Made by a program: the position numbers and the translations under genes
Shown here: positions 1 through 11,750 of the stretch, piece after piece
Layout: each line of letters starts with the position of its first letter
Numbering within the stretch: the stretch's first letter is position 1
NCBI GenBank assembly: GCA_963556145.1
Contig: OY744472.1
Location: 4,588,001-4,652,000 of the forward strand
DNA: 64,000 nt
Direction: 5' to 3'
Source of the DNA: Hygrocybe punicea
Lineage: Eukaryota > Basidiomycota > Agaricomycetes > Agaricales > Hygrophoraceae
Notes under the pieces: model-generated
Databases searched by the model: none
Seen by the model: only the letters and a program-made list of their open reading frames with translations
Told to the model about the DNA's origin: nothing

Positions 1-675
1 CTTCCACACATTCCTTTGTTTTCTTTCATGCCAACCTTGCCACTACATCCACACCACCTCAAGACACTCCCTTCACCAATCCCACATCAGACGATACCCC
101 TCTTCGACCCGACCATGCATCGCACTTGTCAGACTGCGCATTTGCCCATTACAGCAAGTGTAGACCCCGAATAGGCAATTCTGCGCATCACATGATCTGA
201 TGACAAATCATCCGAGTCATCCGGACCTCTTCCATCCTCAATGACACCCGGGCCTCCAGTTGGATCGTGAGAACATTGACATGAGGACACCTCATGTCTG
301 TCTCATGGTGAACACATGGTATAGTTGGACATGTTGTAGCTTCATGGTTGCATTTCTATTTACCTCCCCTCAAGACCAGTCACTATATATACTGTTCTTG
401 TTGTTGGTTCGGACTTTTTCTTCTTTCTTTTCCTTACATTTAGTCTGGTTCTTGGGGCAGACTCATCTTGTTTTGGGTAACCCCCACGGCTCGCAATGAC
501 ACTAGACCTTGAACCCCCCCTGTTAGCAGTGTTGTCTTAGCTGTAAGCAACAATGAAAACTGCTCTTCTCTCCTCTGGAAACCACCTCCCAGTTAAGTTG
601 ATTGTTGCCAGAGCCCGCTGCAGAAGCGATCTGTAACAAACGTCATTATGTATTTTACTGCGGTTTACACTATCA
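1..675. other. No gene recognised
   Basis: No open frame here has a recognisable product, a plausible intron chain or skewed codon use. No terminal repeats or target duplications were seen. It may be the flank of a gene lying off the left edge. Confidence 0.3.
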
Positions 676-936
676 CTAGTACCTAAATATATCTCTGGTC
701 ATCAATAATCTGAAAAAGCAACCTGCTTGCGGCGTACCTTGTGTGCGTTGTAATGACTGAGTTTTCAGAACATGGTACTGGTGACAACCACCACAAAGGT
801 GTTTACCTGGACGACTTGGATTTTGGTCATGCATATAGAACAGTTGAGTGCCTGCTGGAAAAGACAACTTGCATCGCTGGCATACAGCTGCTTCATCACC
901 CCCAGTGGTGAAATTGGTGATCTCACTGCCAGACAT
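676..936 (-). CDS. Possible small Cys-rich (zinc-binding) protein, partial
   Basis: An ATG at 936 opens an 86-codon frame. The first half contains VCQRC at about residue 19 and CGGCHQYH near residue 48, i.e. two CX2C knuckles about 30 residues apart, which is compatible with one zinc ribbon or treble-clef site. The second half looks non-coding; a GTACGC sequence near 750 could start an intron, so the true 3' end is not fixed. No family is recognised. It stands alone, with no neighbour on the same strand within 350 bases. Confidence 0.3.
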   Translation of the reverse strand: MSGSEITNFTTGGDEAAVCQRCKLSFPAGTQLFYMHDQNPSRPGKHLCGGCHQYHVLKTQSLQRTQGTPQAGCFFRLLMTRDIFRY

Positions 937-1303
937 CCTTGCAGGTGGAGAGAGCTTAAAATTTTCGATGCTTCCTTCACACTTGAAGTTTGTATACTAG
1001 TCTAACCAATGGAACTTGAAGACGAGGGACTCGGACACAGGTTGTGACAGCTGGACATCTCCAGGGAAGTGATATTTACTAACTTGAATGTCTACATGTC
1101 CCTGCTTAGGCTTGCAGTCTGCAATCCAGCACACTACCTGAAATTGCTATAGAGGTACAACTGACAATGATATTGCTTTAATGCTGTACAGGGTCATTCC
1201 TGCTGGCCAAAAGGTTATCATTCGGCACCCTCACAAATTGGACCTGATCAATCCCGATTTTGAGGTTGATCACTCTCGGTTTCCATACAAAAGACTCTCA
1301 GAC

Positions 1304-2590
1304 TCACTGGGGGTAGGCACCAGCGATCGCACAAAATGCGAGAATCTCAAGTTCTTCTGCAGCTGCTCTCAACTTTTCCCAAGAGTTCGGATCAGCACTT
1401 TCAACCATCTTGACTTCCTCCCTAACACGGCGGTAGACCTCTTCTCTTTTCAACTGTTTCCTGCCCGTGGTGAAAATAGATTCTGTCCTAGACACCTGAT
1501 GCAGCCACTTTGCAACATCCAGCACTCGTCTCCAATCGAAATCCTTCCGATCCACTGCCTTTTGGATCTGGCTGACTGCCTGACCCAAATTGGGCTCTCC
1601 ATGAAGCCAATGTCTTAGTGTGCTCGAGAACTCCATAAAGACCAAAAAGACAGATATTAGGGCACATCCCAATGCCAGTGTCTGGCCATACATCCACTGA
1701 TTCTTGGGGCCATGCTGATCAGACTTGCGGTGGGTGAAAATAATCATCTCCGTTCCAACGTTGAAAAAGACAATATGCCCAATCAAAGGAGTGAGGAGGA
1801 GTACAGCATAGGCAACTGAGACCCTGTCACGGCGACATGAGAGCAGCCTTTGGAGAGGCTGGAGTGCTGTCAACAGTAGCCAAAACGCTGCACCATGAAC
1901 GATAGTGCCAAGAATCGGCACGACCAAGGAATACAAGACCAAAGAGGTGAAGCATAGCCTGGGGTTTCTTGCCTGGATTGGCACAAAGGCGCAATAATAT
2001 AGGTTGGGGATGCAACCATTCATGATAGGCGGGAGAACTTGTCAGGATCCATCCAGAACCAGAGACCCATGATGGCCATTGTAGTAGAATGCACAGAGAA
2101 AGTGGCGAGGCTGGTATGTAGATGCCATGCAAATTTGAAATCTAGCCTTCGCCTCATCCCAACGCGATCCTCAATGAGTACGGCTATGACATGTAAAGCA
2201 AACCCAGTCACATTGTTCACCCAGCTGAGGTTGAGGGCGACGAGTGAGTGGTAGACCATCAGGCCTGCTCCGGCTCTGGACTTGGCTTCAGTGATGGCGC
2301 TCAAGATAAGGGCTATGCCCGTCATCAAGAGGGTAAGCGCAAGCTGCTTGAGAAGAAGAGTGGTATGGTTGAAGAAATCGGTGGCCAAATTGAGATTCCG
2401 TCGCCTGCTGTGCTCTTGGTACATTCGAAAGAATAATCATGGCAATAGTGAGCCCGGCCTGAATATAAATTGGTGATCGCACACCAATTCCTGCAAGGAA
2501 CGAGGTCAGCGTATCATCACTCACGATTGACCTGGACCTGGCCAGTGGTCTGAATGTACCTGATACATCTGGGTTGCCACTGGCAGGCAT
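1304..2590 (-). pseudogene. Fungal multi-pass membrane protein, frameshifted
   Basis: Starting at 2590 on the minus strand, a frame begins with Asn-Pro-Asp-x-Ser-Gly and continues to IGVRSPIYIQ and a hydrophobic segment, the typical start of a basidiomycete polytopic membrane protein of unknown function. Homologous coding then moves to a second frame (2424-2020, with LNLSWVNN after a membrane helix) and a third (2023-1304, with several helices and a soluble charged tail ending near residue 239). The two changes of frame, near 2430 and 2030, are not bridged by any GT-AG intron of usable length, so I read them as frameshifts. Either the gene is decayed or the assembly has two indels. About five to seven membrane segments are visible in total. 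The function of the family is not known to me. Confidence 0.55.
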
Positions 2591-2808
2591 GATGCTCAGT
2601 AAATGTGAAAAGTCAGGTTTAGTCGAACATGACTAAAATTTACTAAAATCCCAATTTTTTGACTATTCTGTGACTTCGTAGTCAGTACACGGTCATCTTC
2701 TCGGTCATACAGTAGTCATGCATAGTCACATCTGAATATGTTATTTTTATGGCTGGCAAGTGACCGACCACCAACGTGACCTTTCCTTTTCAAGCTTCCT
2801 TTTCTCCG

Positions 2809-2940
2809 CCTCCCTTAACACCATTTGCCATATCCTACAGTGACTCACGCCCGCCTTATCCTCTCTTTCCTCCACCTCCCTTAACACCGTTTGCCATATC
2901 CTACACTGACTGATGCCTGCCTTATCCTCTTCCACTCCCC
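2809..2940. repeat. 66-bp tandem duplication
   Basis: Two adjacent units (2809-2874 and 2875-2940) each begin CCTCCCTTAACACC and end in the same pyrimidine-rich stretch, differing at only a few positions. No coding function is visible. The rest of 2591-3152 holds no recognisable gene. Confidence 0.7.
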
Positions 2941-3155
2941 ATCATCCTCTGTCTCTTTCCCCTTCATATCTTTGCCACTTTCACATATGGATATCTGTGA
3001 CAGTTTTCGATGGGAGAATGCCAACGGAGGTGAGGTATGTGTTGGACATTATTGGATGACATCATTTTTCATACAAGTGTCGCTGACATCCTTTACTTCA
3101 ACCGACGTGGTGGCATGATGAAAATTGTGCGTACAAGTGTTGCTGACATCCTTTA

Positions 3156-4004
3156 CACAGGGTGCGCAGTAGCATACCATGTCACACAGTATCTTGAAAG
3201 TACTTGACAAGTATACTAAATATCATTACCATAACATTCAACATGGTATTGTAACAGTATTCAGACATAAACTACAATACTTGTGCTCAAATTCATCTGA
3301 AGGTATGAAGGCAAATGAGACTTATACCTTTTCAATAACATCAAGCCTTTTGTTTCACTACTTTTACTGTATCTACAGCAAAGTACTGTATAGTTCGGAT
3401 AGAATACTTGCAGCCTAAGATGAATAAAAGTATTAAACTAGTAAGGAAGTTGTGCCACTTTCACTACTAGGATACCTTTTGAATCCTTTCAAGATACAGT
3501 GTGAAATAGTATAGTACTATTGCCATATTGTGGATTTAAAATACTGTGTCAATACTTTTAAGATACTTTTATTATAATAAAAGTACTGAAACAGTATCTT
3601 AAAAGTATTGACACAGTATCTTAAATCTACAATATGGCAACAGTACTATACTATTTCACACTGTATCTTGAAAGGATTCAAAAGGTATCCTAGTAGTGAA
3701 AGTGGCACAACTTCCTTACTAGTTTAATACTTTTATTCATCTTAGGCTGCAAGTATTCTATCCGAACTATACGGTACTTTGCTGTAGATACAGTAAAAGT
3801 AGTGAAACAAAAGGCTTGATGTTATTGAAAAGGTATAAGTCTCATTTGCCTTCATACCTTCAGATGAATTTGAGCACAAGTATTGTAGTTTATGTCTGAA
3901 TACTGTTACAATACCATGTTGAATGTTACGGTAATGATATTTAGTATACTTGTCAAGTACTTTCAAGATACTGTGTGACATGGTATGCTACTGTGCACCC
4001 TGTG
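3156..4004. mobile_element. Large palindromic transposon, copy 1 (3-bp TSD)
   Basis: The element is one long inverted repeat of 849 bp. Arms of about 420 nt meet at the self-complementary CTTTTATTATAATAAAAG (centre 3574/3575). Both ends begin CACAGGGTGC, and the element is bounded by the 3-bp direct repeat TTA (3153-3155 and 4005-4007). Termini starting CAC with a 3-bp duplication fit the EnSpm/CACTA group, but there is no transposase, so it is non-autonomous and the class is inferred. Mirror-image 79-codon frames occur in both arms; being identical on opposite strands, they are a by-product of the palindrome and are not annotated as genes. Confidence 0.85.
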
Positions 4005-4311
4005 TTACTTCAACCGATGCGGTGGCATGATGAAAATTGTGCATTATGTCATCTCCCCCAAACTGATCCCCCTCTCATCTTACATATAGGCCCTTTACGC
4101 CATTCGCGATCTTTGAAATCTGAATATGTTATTTTTTCTGACAAGATCAAGATTCCTTCCCTCCACTGCTCTCGATTGTCAATGGCCCTGATGATTGCTC
4201 CACATCATTTCAGCAGGTACGTCCGCCTTTCGTCATTAGCTCATCTTTCACCCTTTCCCACAGTCCGCACACATAAATTATGCAGCCAATGCTATCCACT
4301 CCCTTTCAACA

Positions 4312-5118
4312 ATGCCTGGCACCACCCAACTCTTCGGCCTACTCCCATTGTGTAACATTCGCAAACTCTTTTCTGACAAACCAAGGACGGTTACGATGGA
4401 TGCTGAAATTGTCATCAGCTTCACAGACAACTCAAATATTGAAACTGTCAACGCTGTCCTCTATCACTTCCTTCCTTTCTCAAAGACAGACGTCGTGGAT
4501 GGTCTTTACTTTGTACAAGGTTGCATTTCCTCAATGGATTCCTCCCTTTTCATTGGTGACGACTTCAGTCATGCCGATGATGAGTTCTGCATTGAAGCCG
4601 AACAATTACACGCCGTATCTGGCACTCCCGATTTAAGTCCTTTACAACCTTTCATAATGATATCTGGCATTGTAAGTGCTTCTTTTCTCCCTATGCAGCA
4701 CATGCTACTTGAGCTGTTTCATCCACAGTCTGGCCTACAAATCAGCAAACGTGAATTCTGGATTGATGTAAAACAATGGTTCATGGGCTCCTCCCATGTA
4801 GCCGGCTTCTTAGCCAGCTTTTCACCTGCCAGCTGTCGTTTTGCACAGAAATCTCCCACCCCATGTCAAGGTGCTACCATATCAGTCACTGGCTGCATAT
4901 GTGGTCCCTCCATTTCCACACAAGGCGATGAAGTCATCAAAACAATGGCCCTTGATGTCCGAGACATCGGTTTTCCAGCAACAGATACAGCTCCCCTTCT
5001 GACGTCACTCACTAAAGGGAAAGGCACGTCCACTACTTTTCATCCTCAGTCTGCTTCCATCTACTCATCTCCCACCCAGGCAAACCATCAAAGTTTAATT
5101 GGGCATTACAACATATGA
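4312..5118 (+). CDS. Hypothetical protein with one in-frame intron
   Basis: The frame starts at an ATG (MPGTTQLFGLL) and runs 268 codons. A perfect GTAAGT donor at 4672 and a CACAG acceptor ending at 4728 define a 57-nt intron that keeps the frame, giving a mature protein of about 249 residues. Blocks around FVQGCISSM and ATISVTGCICG look like alternating beta strands and could be an OB-type fold, but this is only an impression. There is no signal peptide or membrane helix. It lies between two copies of the palindromic element, 1.4 kb before a Helitron remnant, so it may be a transposon passenger instead of a host gene. Confidence 0.45.
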   Translation: MPGTTQLFGLLPLCNIRKLFSDKPRTVTMDAEIVISFTDNSNIETVNAVLYHFLPFSKTDVVDGLYFVQGCISSMDSSLFIGDDFSHADDEFCIEAEQLHAVSGTPDLSPLQPFIMISGIVSASFLPMQHMLLELFHPQSGLQISKREFWIDVKQWFMGSSHVAGFLASFSPASCRFAQKSPTPCQGATISVTGCICGPSISTQGDEVIKTMALDVRDIGFPATDTAPLLTSLTKGKGTSTTFHPQSASIYSSPTQANHQSLIGHYNI

Positions 5119-5189
5119 CCTCTTCCTTGAAACCTTCAATGTCTCCACAAGAGCAGGCACCACCTGAAGTCCCTGCTGATGACACACTG

Positions 5190-5847
5190 CACAGGGTGCG
5201 CAGTAGCATACCATGTCACACAGTATCTTGAAAGTACTTGACAAGTATACTAAATATCATTACCATAACATTCAACATGGTATTGTAACAGNNNNNNNNN
5301 NNNNNNNNNNNNNNNNNNNNNNNNNNNNNNNNNNNNNNNNNNNNNNNNNNNNNNNNNNNNNNNNNNNNNNNNNNNNNNNNNNNNNNNNNNNGTCAATACT
5401 TTTAAGATACTGTTTCAGTACTTTTATTATAATAAAAGTATCTTAAAAGTATTGACACAGTATCTTAAATCTACAATATGGCAACAGTACTATACTATTT
5501 CACACTGTATCTTGAAAGGATTCAAAAGGTATCCTAGTAGTGAAAGTGGCACAACTTCCTTACTAGTTTAATACTTTGATTCATCTTAGGCTGCAAGTAT
5601 TCTATCTGAACTATACAGTACTTTGCTGTAGATACAGTAAAAGTAGTGAAACAAAGGCTTGATGTTATTGAAAAGGTATAAGTCTCATTTGCCTTCATAC
5701 CTTCAGATGAATTTGAGCACAAGTATTGTAGTTTATGTCTGAATACTGTTACAATACCATGTTGAATGTTATGGTAATGATATTTAGTATACTTGTCAAG
5801 TACTTTCAAGATACTGTGTGACATGGTATGCTACTGCGCACCCTGTG
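5190..5847. mobile_element. Large palindromic transposon, copy 2 (3-bp TSD, contains gap)
   Basis: Same CACAGGGTGC ends as the copy at 3156-4004, here bounded by the 3-bp direct repeat CTG (5187-5189 and 5848-5850). Most of the left arm is replaced by the assembly gap, so the true length is unknown. The short asymmetric segment next to the centre (GTTTCAGTACTTT) lies left of the centre here but right of it in copy 1, so the two loops are in opposite orientations. Confidence 0.8.
5292..5391. other. Assembly gap (100 N)
   Basis: Exactly 100 N, a conventional placeholder. It falls inside one arm of a near-perfect palindrome, a structure that often breaks assemblies. The missing sequence is expected to mirror 5400-5750 on the opposite strand. 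Confidence 0.99.
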
Positions 5848-6544
5848 CTGTGCTTGCAAGTTCTTCGCACTCTAAAAAAAGACTTCATGTCAAAGAAGAG
5901 CTGTGATGTTATTGTCTTCCTATCCACATTATGTATACGTCAATATGCTAATTGTATATCAGATAAGAAGAAGACAAATGTAAAAAAGAATTTACCAACT
6001 TACTATTACAACAGCATCCAATGTCCTGATCCTGATGTGAATCAACCTCCATACCGGGCTCCAAATTAACACATGCATATGCATCAGCCCCCTCCTTTGT
6101 CTCTCAACTGCATTTGTTGCATGTGAATTCATGTTTCAACATTTACTGAACCCCCACACCCTTCCCAACACAAAATCTCCCATCTCGATCATCCTGATTG
6201 GTCTCACTGAGCATGTCTCACCCATACGTCACAACTTCAATTCATTCCTACAATGGGTTCATAGTTTACCCCAAATTTCACTCTCACACTAACGATGCCA
6301 CTCTCTATCGAAGCTGAACATATTTGCAGCAAGAAACAATGTGCTGAAAAGAAACATGATGAAGATGACGTCTGAAAAAGATTCCACAAGTGCGTACATT
6401 TCCAACATGTTTTCAATCAGAATCACTGTACCGACAACAGGATATTCCCAATGAAACCACAACCACCAACAAAACTGCAACCACTTCAGAGCCCCCATGG
6501 TGGGAAACATTTAAGATCCGTATGCGACATTTGTGATGGCAGCC

Positions 6545-7169
6545 AACAGTTTGGAACTGGAACTGTCACATTTGTGGGGCATCATTACTCAAAGCTGAAA
6601 GCGACAACTTCTGTTGCAACAAAGGGAAGTGACTTATACCACAGCTCCCACCTTTACCGCCATGATTACAAGCCATCATTCAAGATCAACGACACTCCAA
6701 AAGAATCTCAAAAGATTCACAATGTCTAAATAATCTTTTCTCATTTACTGCAATTGGGGCCACTAATGGCTTCATGCACTTTCACACAGGAATCACTTCA
6801 GTTGCAATCACAGGCAGAACATATCACCACATTTTTGATGTAAAAGCTGGCAACCACAGTATGCATTGGTTCTTATATGACAAGAACGAATGTGAATCAA
6901 ATGCCAGCCAGTTCAACATCCCTCTCACATGGACACATGCATTCAGAGACGACTTATTAGAATGCAATCCATACTTGCCGCATTTAAAGCTATTTCATAA
7001 CACCTCCGATGATGACACTTCCGCACTCGAATTGGGAGACATCTCCTCCACAGGCGAATTCATGGCCATCATGCATGCAAATGCTTCCAATGTTGTCCAC
7101 CCCAGAACCATCCAGAGCAAAGCCGCAATCCCTTGTTCTAGTCATTCTCCAGTTGTGGAAATTTCCTAG
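6545..7169 (+). pseudogene. Helitron replicase N-terminal remnant
   Basis: From about 6555 a frame reads CHICGASLL then FCCNKGK, the zinc knuckle seen at the start of the Helitron_like_N region. It is followed by NNLFSFTAIGATNGF and GRTYHHIFD, then SMHWFLYD, and ends with MAIMHANASNVVHPRTIQ (through 7169). The order and spacing match basidiomycete Helitron Rep/helicase proteins upstream of the HUH endonuclease domain. The first part contains in-frame stops and only the second part (6774-7169) is open. The Rep and helicase domains are missing, so this is a truncated dead copy. Family assignment rests on remembered motif order. Confidence 0.6.
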
Positions 7170-8684
7170 TTGCCCATATGAAAATATATATTGATACAGA
7201 GCATACTACACTGATATCCATCATTATAGAAAACTAAGAACCCCACTGGCTGCAACTCTGGGTGCATTCCTGCAGGCAGATTGCTTGGCTCTGCGCTGAA
7301 GGACAAACAAATAAGAATTGGTGGGGCATGGCTGGTGTTGTGCCAGCCTTGTCACTGGTGCGGTATGGGCCATATCCATTGCATTGGGCAGCGACCCACC
7401 CTCCACACCTGTGCCTGAGGTACTGGTTGAGCAGGCCTCACCCTGCCCATTGTTGACCAGCCAACCATTGACCCCTAGTACCCCTACGCCAGAATGTTGA
7501 CCACAACCTCTCCCTGGGGGGGTATAATTACCATGGGTGTTTGGGAGGAGAGCATCGAGGCTGGGGGAAGTATGAGTTGCATAGTGTAGATGTTTTAGAT
7601 GAAGGACTCAGTGTTGAAAATGGTGTGAGGCAAAAATTTGATGCACTGATACCTTGAGATCTTGATGCCGGGAGTTGCCATTTTGTGCACAGTTGTGCAC
7701 CGGTTGTGCATGGTTGTGCATTGGTCTGACAAGTTTTTGACTATTTGGCCATCTTTCACAACCTGTTCTGACTTGGACCTGACTTATGTTGACTTATTTT
7801 GACTAATCGTGACTAATCGTGACTTTCTGTTTTTACAGAGCATGACACAAGACGAAACCATTGTCAAATCATGTACAGTACGTATATCACTACCAGACTG
7901 TTCAAAGGGCATCGAGGACATATAGCATAATTCCTGGTGATGTTTCCGTTTCACCAAAATCAGGAACCGCACAACACTTGGACGGTGCCGTCGGTGAACT
8001 ATAACAACCTCGATGAATTAGACAGAGAAGAAAATGGTGAAAGGGAGTAGAGAGTGGGCAAACATGAGGACTACATCCCATATATTACCCAAGGTCACCC
8101 ACCGGTGACCTTGGATGCTATGCAAACCTGCACAACAGTGTAGTGCAGAGACACTGTATCTCAGTACTAGTTATGCAGCGCCCCAAAGTATTGTGGATGA
8201 AAAGGTCTCTTACTCGGAGTAAAATGATTTCTATTGGAGAGACATACATGTATAACAAAGAAACTTGGTTCGATATATTCGACAAGCGAAACGTGATGCA
8301 TACAAGATCCAGAGCTCTCCAACATTTCACATATTTGCTTTGAAGTTTCTCCAAGCTGTGCCAAGAATCCGCTGTTTCTGGGAATGGATTGGTGGACCCA
8401 CAGAGGCGATTGTTCTCGGATCACTTAGCATCCTGTCAACCTGGATTGTGTCCAAAAGTCATTGGTCATTGCTCACGTTTTGATCAAATCTAGACCTAAT
8501 GGAATACCTTTTCCTGAAGAAAGAAATATTGTCAGCGCGCTTTGTCCTAGCTACCCTGCAAGACTTTGAAGTGGCTAACATCCACGGCGGAAAACCGTGG
8601 GTGATGGTATTCCATATTATTGAAAAAGGTTTCCAATGAGTAAATCATGCCAATGCACCAGCTTCCTAGCACGCCAATTTGCCT
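7170..8684. other. No gene recognised
   Basis: AT-rich sequence with short simple motifs (TTGTGCA repeated near 7690-7730, and GACTTATTTTGACTAATCGTGACTAATCGTGAC near 7790-7825). Small open frames on both strands look random. No repeat boundaries with target duplications were found. Confidence 0.3.
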
Positions 8685-11600
8685 TCACGTGCCTTCTAGT
8701 GCAATCGCGGCTTTCCGCCGTTCCTCGGAGAAATCATGCAGTGTGACATCTAGGAGCACGAAAGCAAGGAAATTAGGGCACATGGCGAGCGATAGCGTGA
8801 AGAGATGGACAACTGATAGAATGATCTCACTATGCAGAGTGTCAGTCAGAGGTATGGGGAAGGCAAAGAGGGGTCCGAATAAGAGGGCTTGTTTCTCTTC
8901 ACTCTTCCTTCCTCCGACTACGGCATTGATACATTCCGTTATCTGAGAACCAGAGCATGAGTATTAGAGATATTCATTGGCGACAAGGGTACAGACCTGT
9001 GCGAGTCCCTGTGCGACCCTCTCAAATGTCAGCCCCATCTCCAGAATATCTTTATGGTTATCTTGAGCTGCCTGCAGCAGCATAGTCACCATCCAAATGA
9101 TTGATTCCTCAGGGAAAGCTGGATCAAGCAGTGCAGAATAAAGGTCAAAGGCCCTTTGAGCGAGAGAGCCAACGTCCCTTACTCGCGTGGAACTATGTAA
9201 AAGGGCAGTATTAAAGTCATTCTTGACAAGATTGACAGCCGTGTCCACAACCACAGCCAGCTGCACATCACTTATCGGGCATGGGTGATGCTTGTTCGGA
9301 GGAAGACCCACCTGTGTGTCACCACAAACCTTACTTATTAGTAATGTATCAAGGTCCCTGTTATGTTACTAACTAGGCAGCTTCGCCTGCTGGAGGCGTG
9401 TTATTCAGCTCAACATTCAGTCAGCACTTCAGCACATTTCTGAGTCCCTTGTCGGAGTATTCCGTGTATACCCAAATTCATCACTGTTGCCACGACCCCA
9501 CCCATCACTGCAGGGTCACGTGTGCTTGTCGTCGTTGACAGCGAGCATGACTTACTCACCATCCCATAGTCTTTTCTTGGATATTTTTATATATATCATA
9601 CATGTATTGTTCTATATACTGTATATAGACTAATGTACATGAAAATACGTGAAATACAAGTGAAATAAAAAATAGTCATACCTGAGGTGCTGCCACTGAA
9701 CTAGTGGGTGCCTGCCTGCACAGAGGCCTCAGATGTGATCTACCATTGATGGGGGATGGTGCTGGGGGGTGAGTGAGGGGAGGGATGGTGCTGGAGGGTG
9801 AAAAGTGAGGGGATAGATGGGAGAGGGTCCCCAGCCCCGAATGAGCAGCGGGAAGGGGTCAGGATGTGGGGAAAAAGCAGGATGGGGGTGGGTACTCACC
9901 TTTGCCCTTGGGGCCCCCCACAGCCCTCTCCACATTCCACCGCTGATAGAGACGATGGGGATGTCATCTACGACGTCCCCATCATCTATTCTGTGGTTTT
10001 CACCATCCTGATCAGTCGCGCTAATGAGTTGTGCGAGGGTGGTGCCAAAGGTGGTTGTGACAGCAATACCCTAATGATGACGATGCCATTGTCGATGCCA
10101 TTGCCATGGGCAATCCTTCACATTGCCCTCATCGTCTTCATCACTGTACGCCCAGTCCACCCCTGCTGGTTCCCATGTTCGAGGCCGATGGTTGAAAACA
10201 TCGGGTGCGCTCCTGCGTGGCTTTGAGGACGTCCAAGGTGGTGTTCTTGGTGCGAATTGTCACCGTTGTCATTGTCATCTCTGTTCTCATAGTTTTGGAG
10301 CTGATGGGAAGTGGGAGTGTGGTGAAATGGGGGGGTGATGGTGGTGAAAGGCTGAAAGCCATGTGACCAGACACTTGCCTTTTACTACCACCAACCTGCC
10401 TATGAACTTGCCCCCCACCTCACCCTCACTTGCCATCACCTCAACAACAATAGGAACAACAACAACAACAACAACGGCAACAATTCACACCAAGAATGCC
10501 ACCAGACGTCTTCAAAACTGTGCAGGAGCACACCCAATGTTTTCAACCATCAACCTCAAATGTGGAAACTAGCGGTGGCAGACCAGGCACACAGCAATGA
10601 AGATGATGAAGGCAATGTAGAGGATTGCTCATGGCAGTGGTGTCATCAACAGCATCAACAGCATCAAGATATTGCCACCCCAACCATCTCCACTGCCTTC
10701 CTCACACAACTTGACAGCAGCACTGATCTGGACCGCAAAAATGACGATAGGGACAATGGGAACATCTGAGATGAAGTCCCCATTGTTTTTATCCACAATG
10801 GATTGTGGGGCCATGGGGCGCCCTCTTAGTGCAGGTAGATACCCACCCCTTCCTGCTATTTCCCCCATGCACTGACCCCTTTCTGCCACCCGTTCTGGGC
10901 CAGGAACCCTACCCCAACCATCTCTTCACCTTTTCTCCAGCCATCCCACTTTCCCACCCCTTCCCCACCACCAACACCCACCCCCAACTCTAGGCACACT
11001 TACCCACCCCCCAACATCCATCCCTCCCCTCTAGCACCCTCCCCCCATCAAGGCAGACCAAACCTGATGCTTCTGCGAAGGTTAGTATCCACTAGCTCAG
11101 CAGCGGCACCCCAAGTATGCCTATTTCTTACTTCTTCTATTTCTCTTTTATTTCACATATTTTCATGTATATTAGTCTATATACAGTATGTAGAACAATA
11201 CATGTATGATATATATAAAAATATCCAAGAAAAAACTATGGGATGGTGAGTAAGTCATGCTCGCTGTCAACGACGACAAGCACACGTGACCCTGCAGTGA
11301 TGGGTGGGGTCGTGGCAACAGTGATGAATTTGGGTATACACGGAATACTCCGACAAGGGACTCAGAAATGTGCTGAAGTGCTGACTGAATGTTGAGCTGA
11401 ATGCTGAACACGTCTCCAGCAGGTGAAGCTGCCTAGTTAGTAACATAACAGGGACCTTTATACATTACTAATAAGTAAGGTTTGTGTTGACACACAGGTG
11501 GGAAGACTGGTAGCACCTCTATCGCTCTCCTCAATATATACAGAAATAAGTGACAAGGGGCAAATGTATTTTACGAATGAAAGATGCATATGTTGCCAAG

Positions 11601-11750
11601 GGCTCATGACCATATAGGCTGCCACCAAAGATTGCCAGAGTGGCTCGCAGTTTGGTGGTATGCTGTCAAGAACATTCTGGAAATCAGGCCCTGAAGAGAT
11701 TGGAAGAATATCCACAGCACCGATATTAAATCCTATCGTAAATATGACCC
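8685..11750 (-). pseudogene. Host gene of unknown function split by a fold-back element
   Basis: The upstream part (about 11,749 down to 11,501) encodes a stretch ending Ile-Glu-Glu-Ser-Asp-Arg-Gly-Ala-Thr-Ser-Leu-Pro. After the 2.2-kb element and one copy of its 8-bp target duplication, the same frame resumes at 9300 with Pro-Asn-Lys-His-His-Pro. A 54-nt intron (8943-8996, donor GTCTGT, branch CTAAT, acceptor TTCTCAG) links to a last exon (8942-8685) ending in TGA. An upstream intron acceptor CCTACAG lies near 11,750; earlier exons were not located. The protein is alpha-helical with no membrane segment and no recognised family. The coding match at both junctions shows that a real gene was broken. 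Confidence 0.65.
9309..11500. mobile_element. 2.2-kb fold-back element, near whole-length inverted repeat, 8-bp TSD
   Basis: Ends are CACCTGTGTGTC and its complement. The outer 430-450 bp of the two arms align closely (9309-9745 with 11,500-11,045) and weaker homology continues to a centre near 10,400, so almost the whole element is an imperfect palindrome. Flanks are GGAAGACC (9301-9308) and GGAAGACT (11,501-11,508), an 8-bp duplication with one substitution. No transposase is encoded; the many small frames are low-complexity and mirror each other. Long TIRs and 8-bp duplications fit a MULE-like, hAT-like or KDZ-like non-autonomous element; which one is not decidable here. Confidence 0.75.

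Noticed and set aside
3179..3981. Identical 79-residue frames on both arms of the palindrome
   Set aside because: Mirror images caused by the inverted repeat; no start context, no homology.
3156..4004. Reading the palindromic element as hAT because the end contains CAGGG
   Set aside because: Moving the boundary to CAGGG gives no 8-bp duplication in either copy, whereas CACAGGG gives perfect 3-bp duplications in both.
8498..8617. Small MITE with ATGGAATACC ends
   Set aside because: Only a 10-bp inverted repeat, no target duplication and no second copy in the window.
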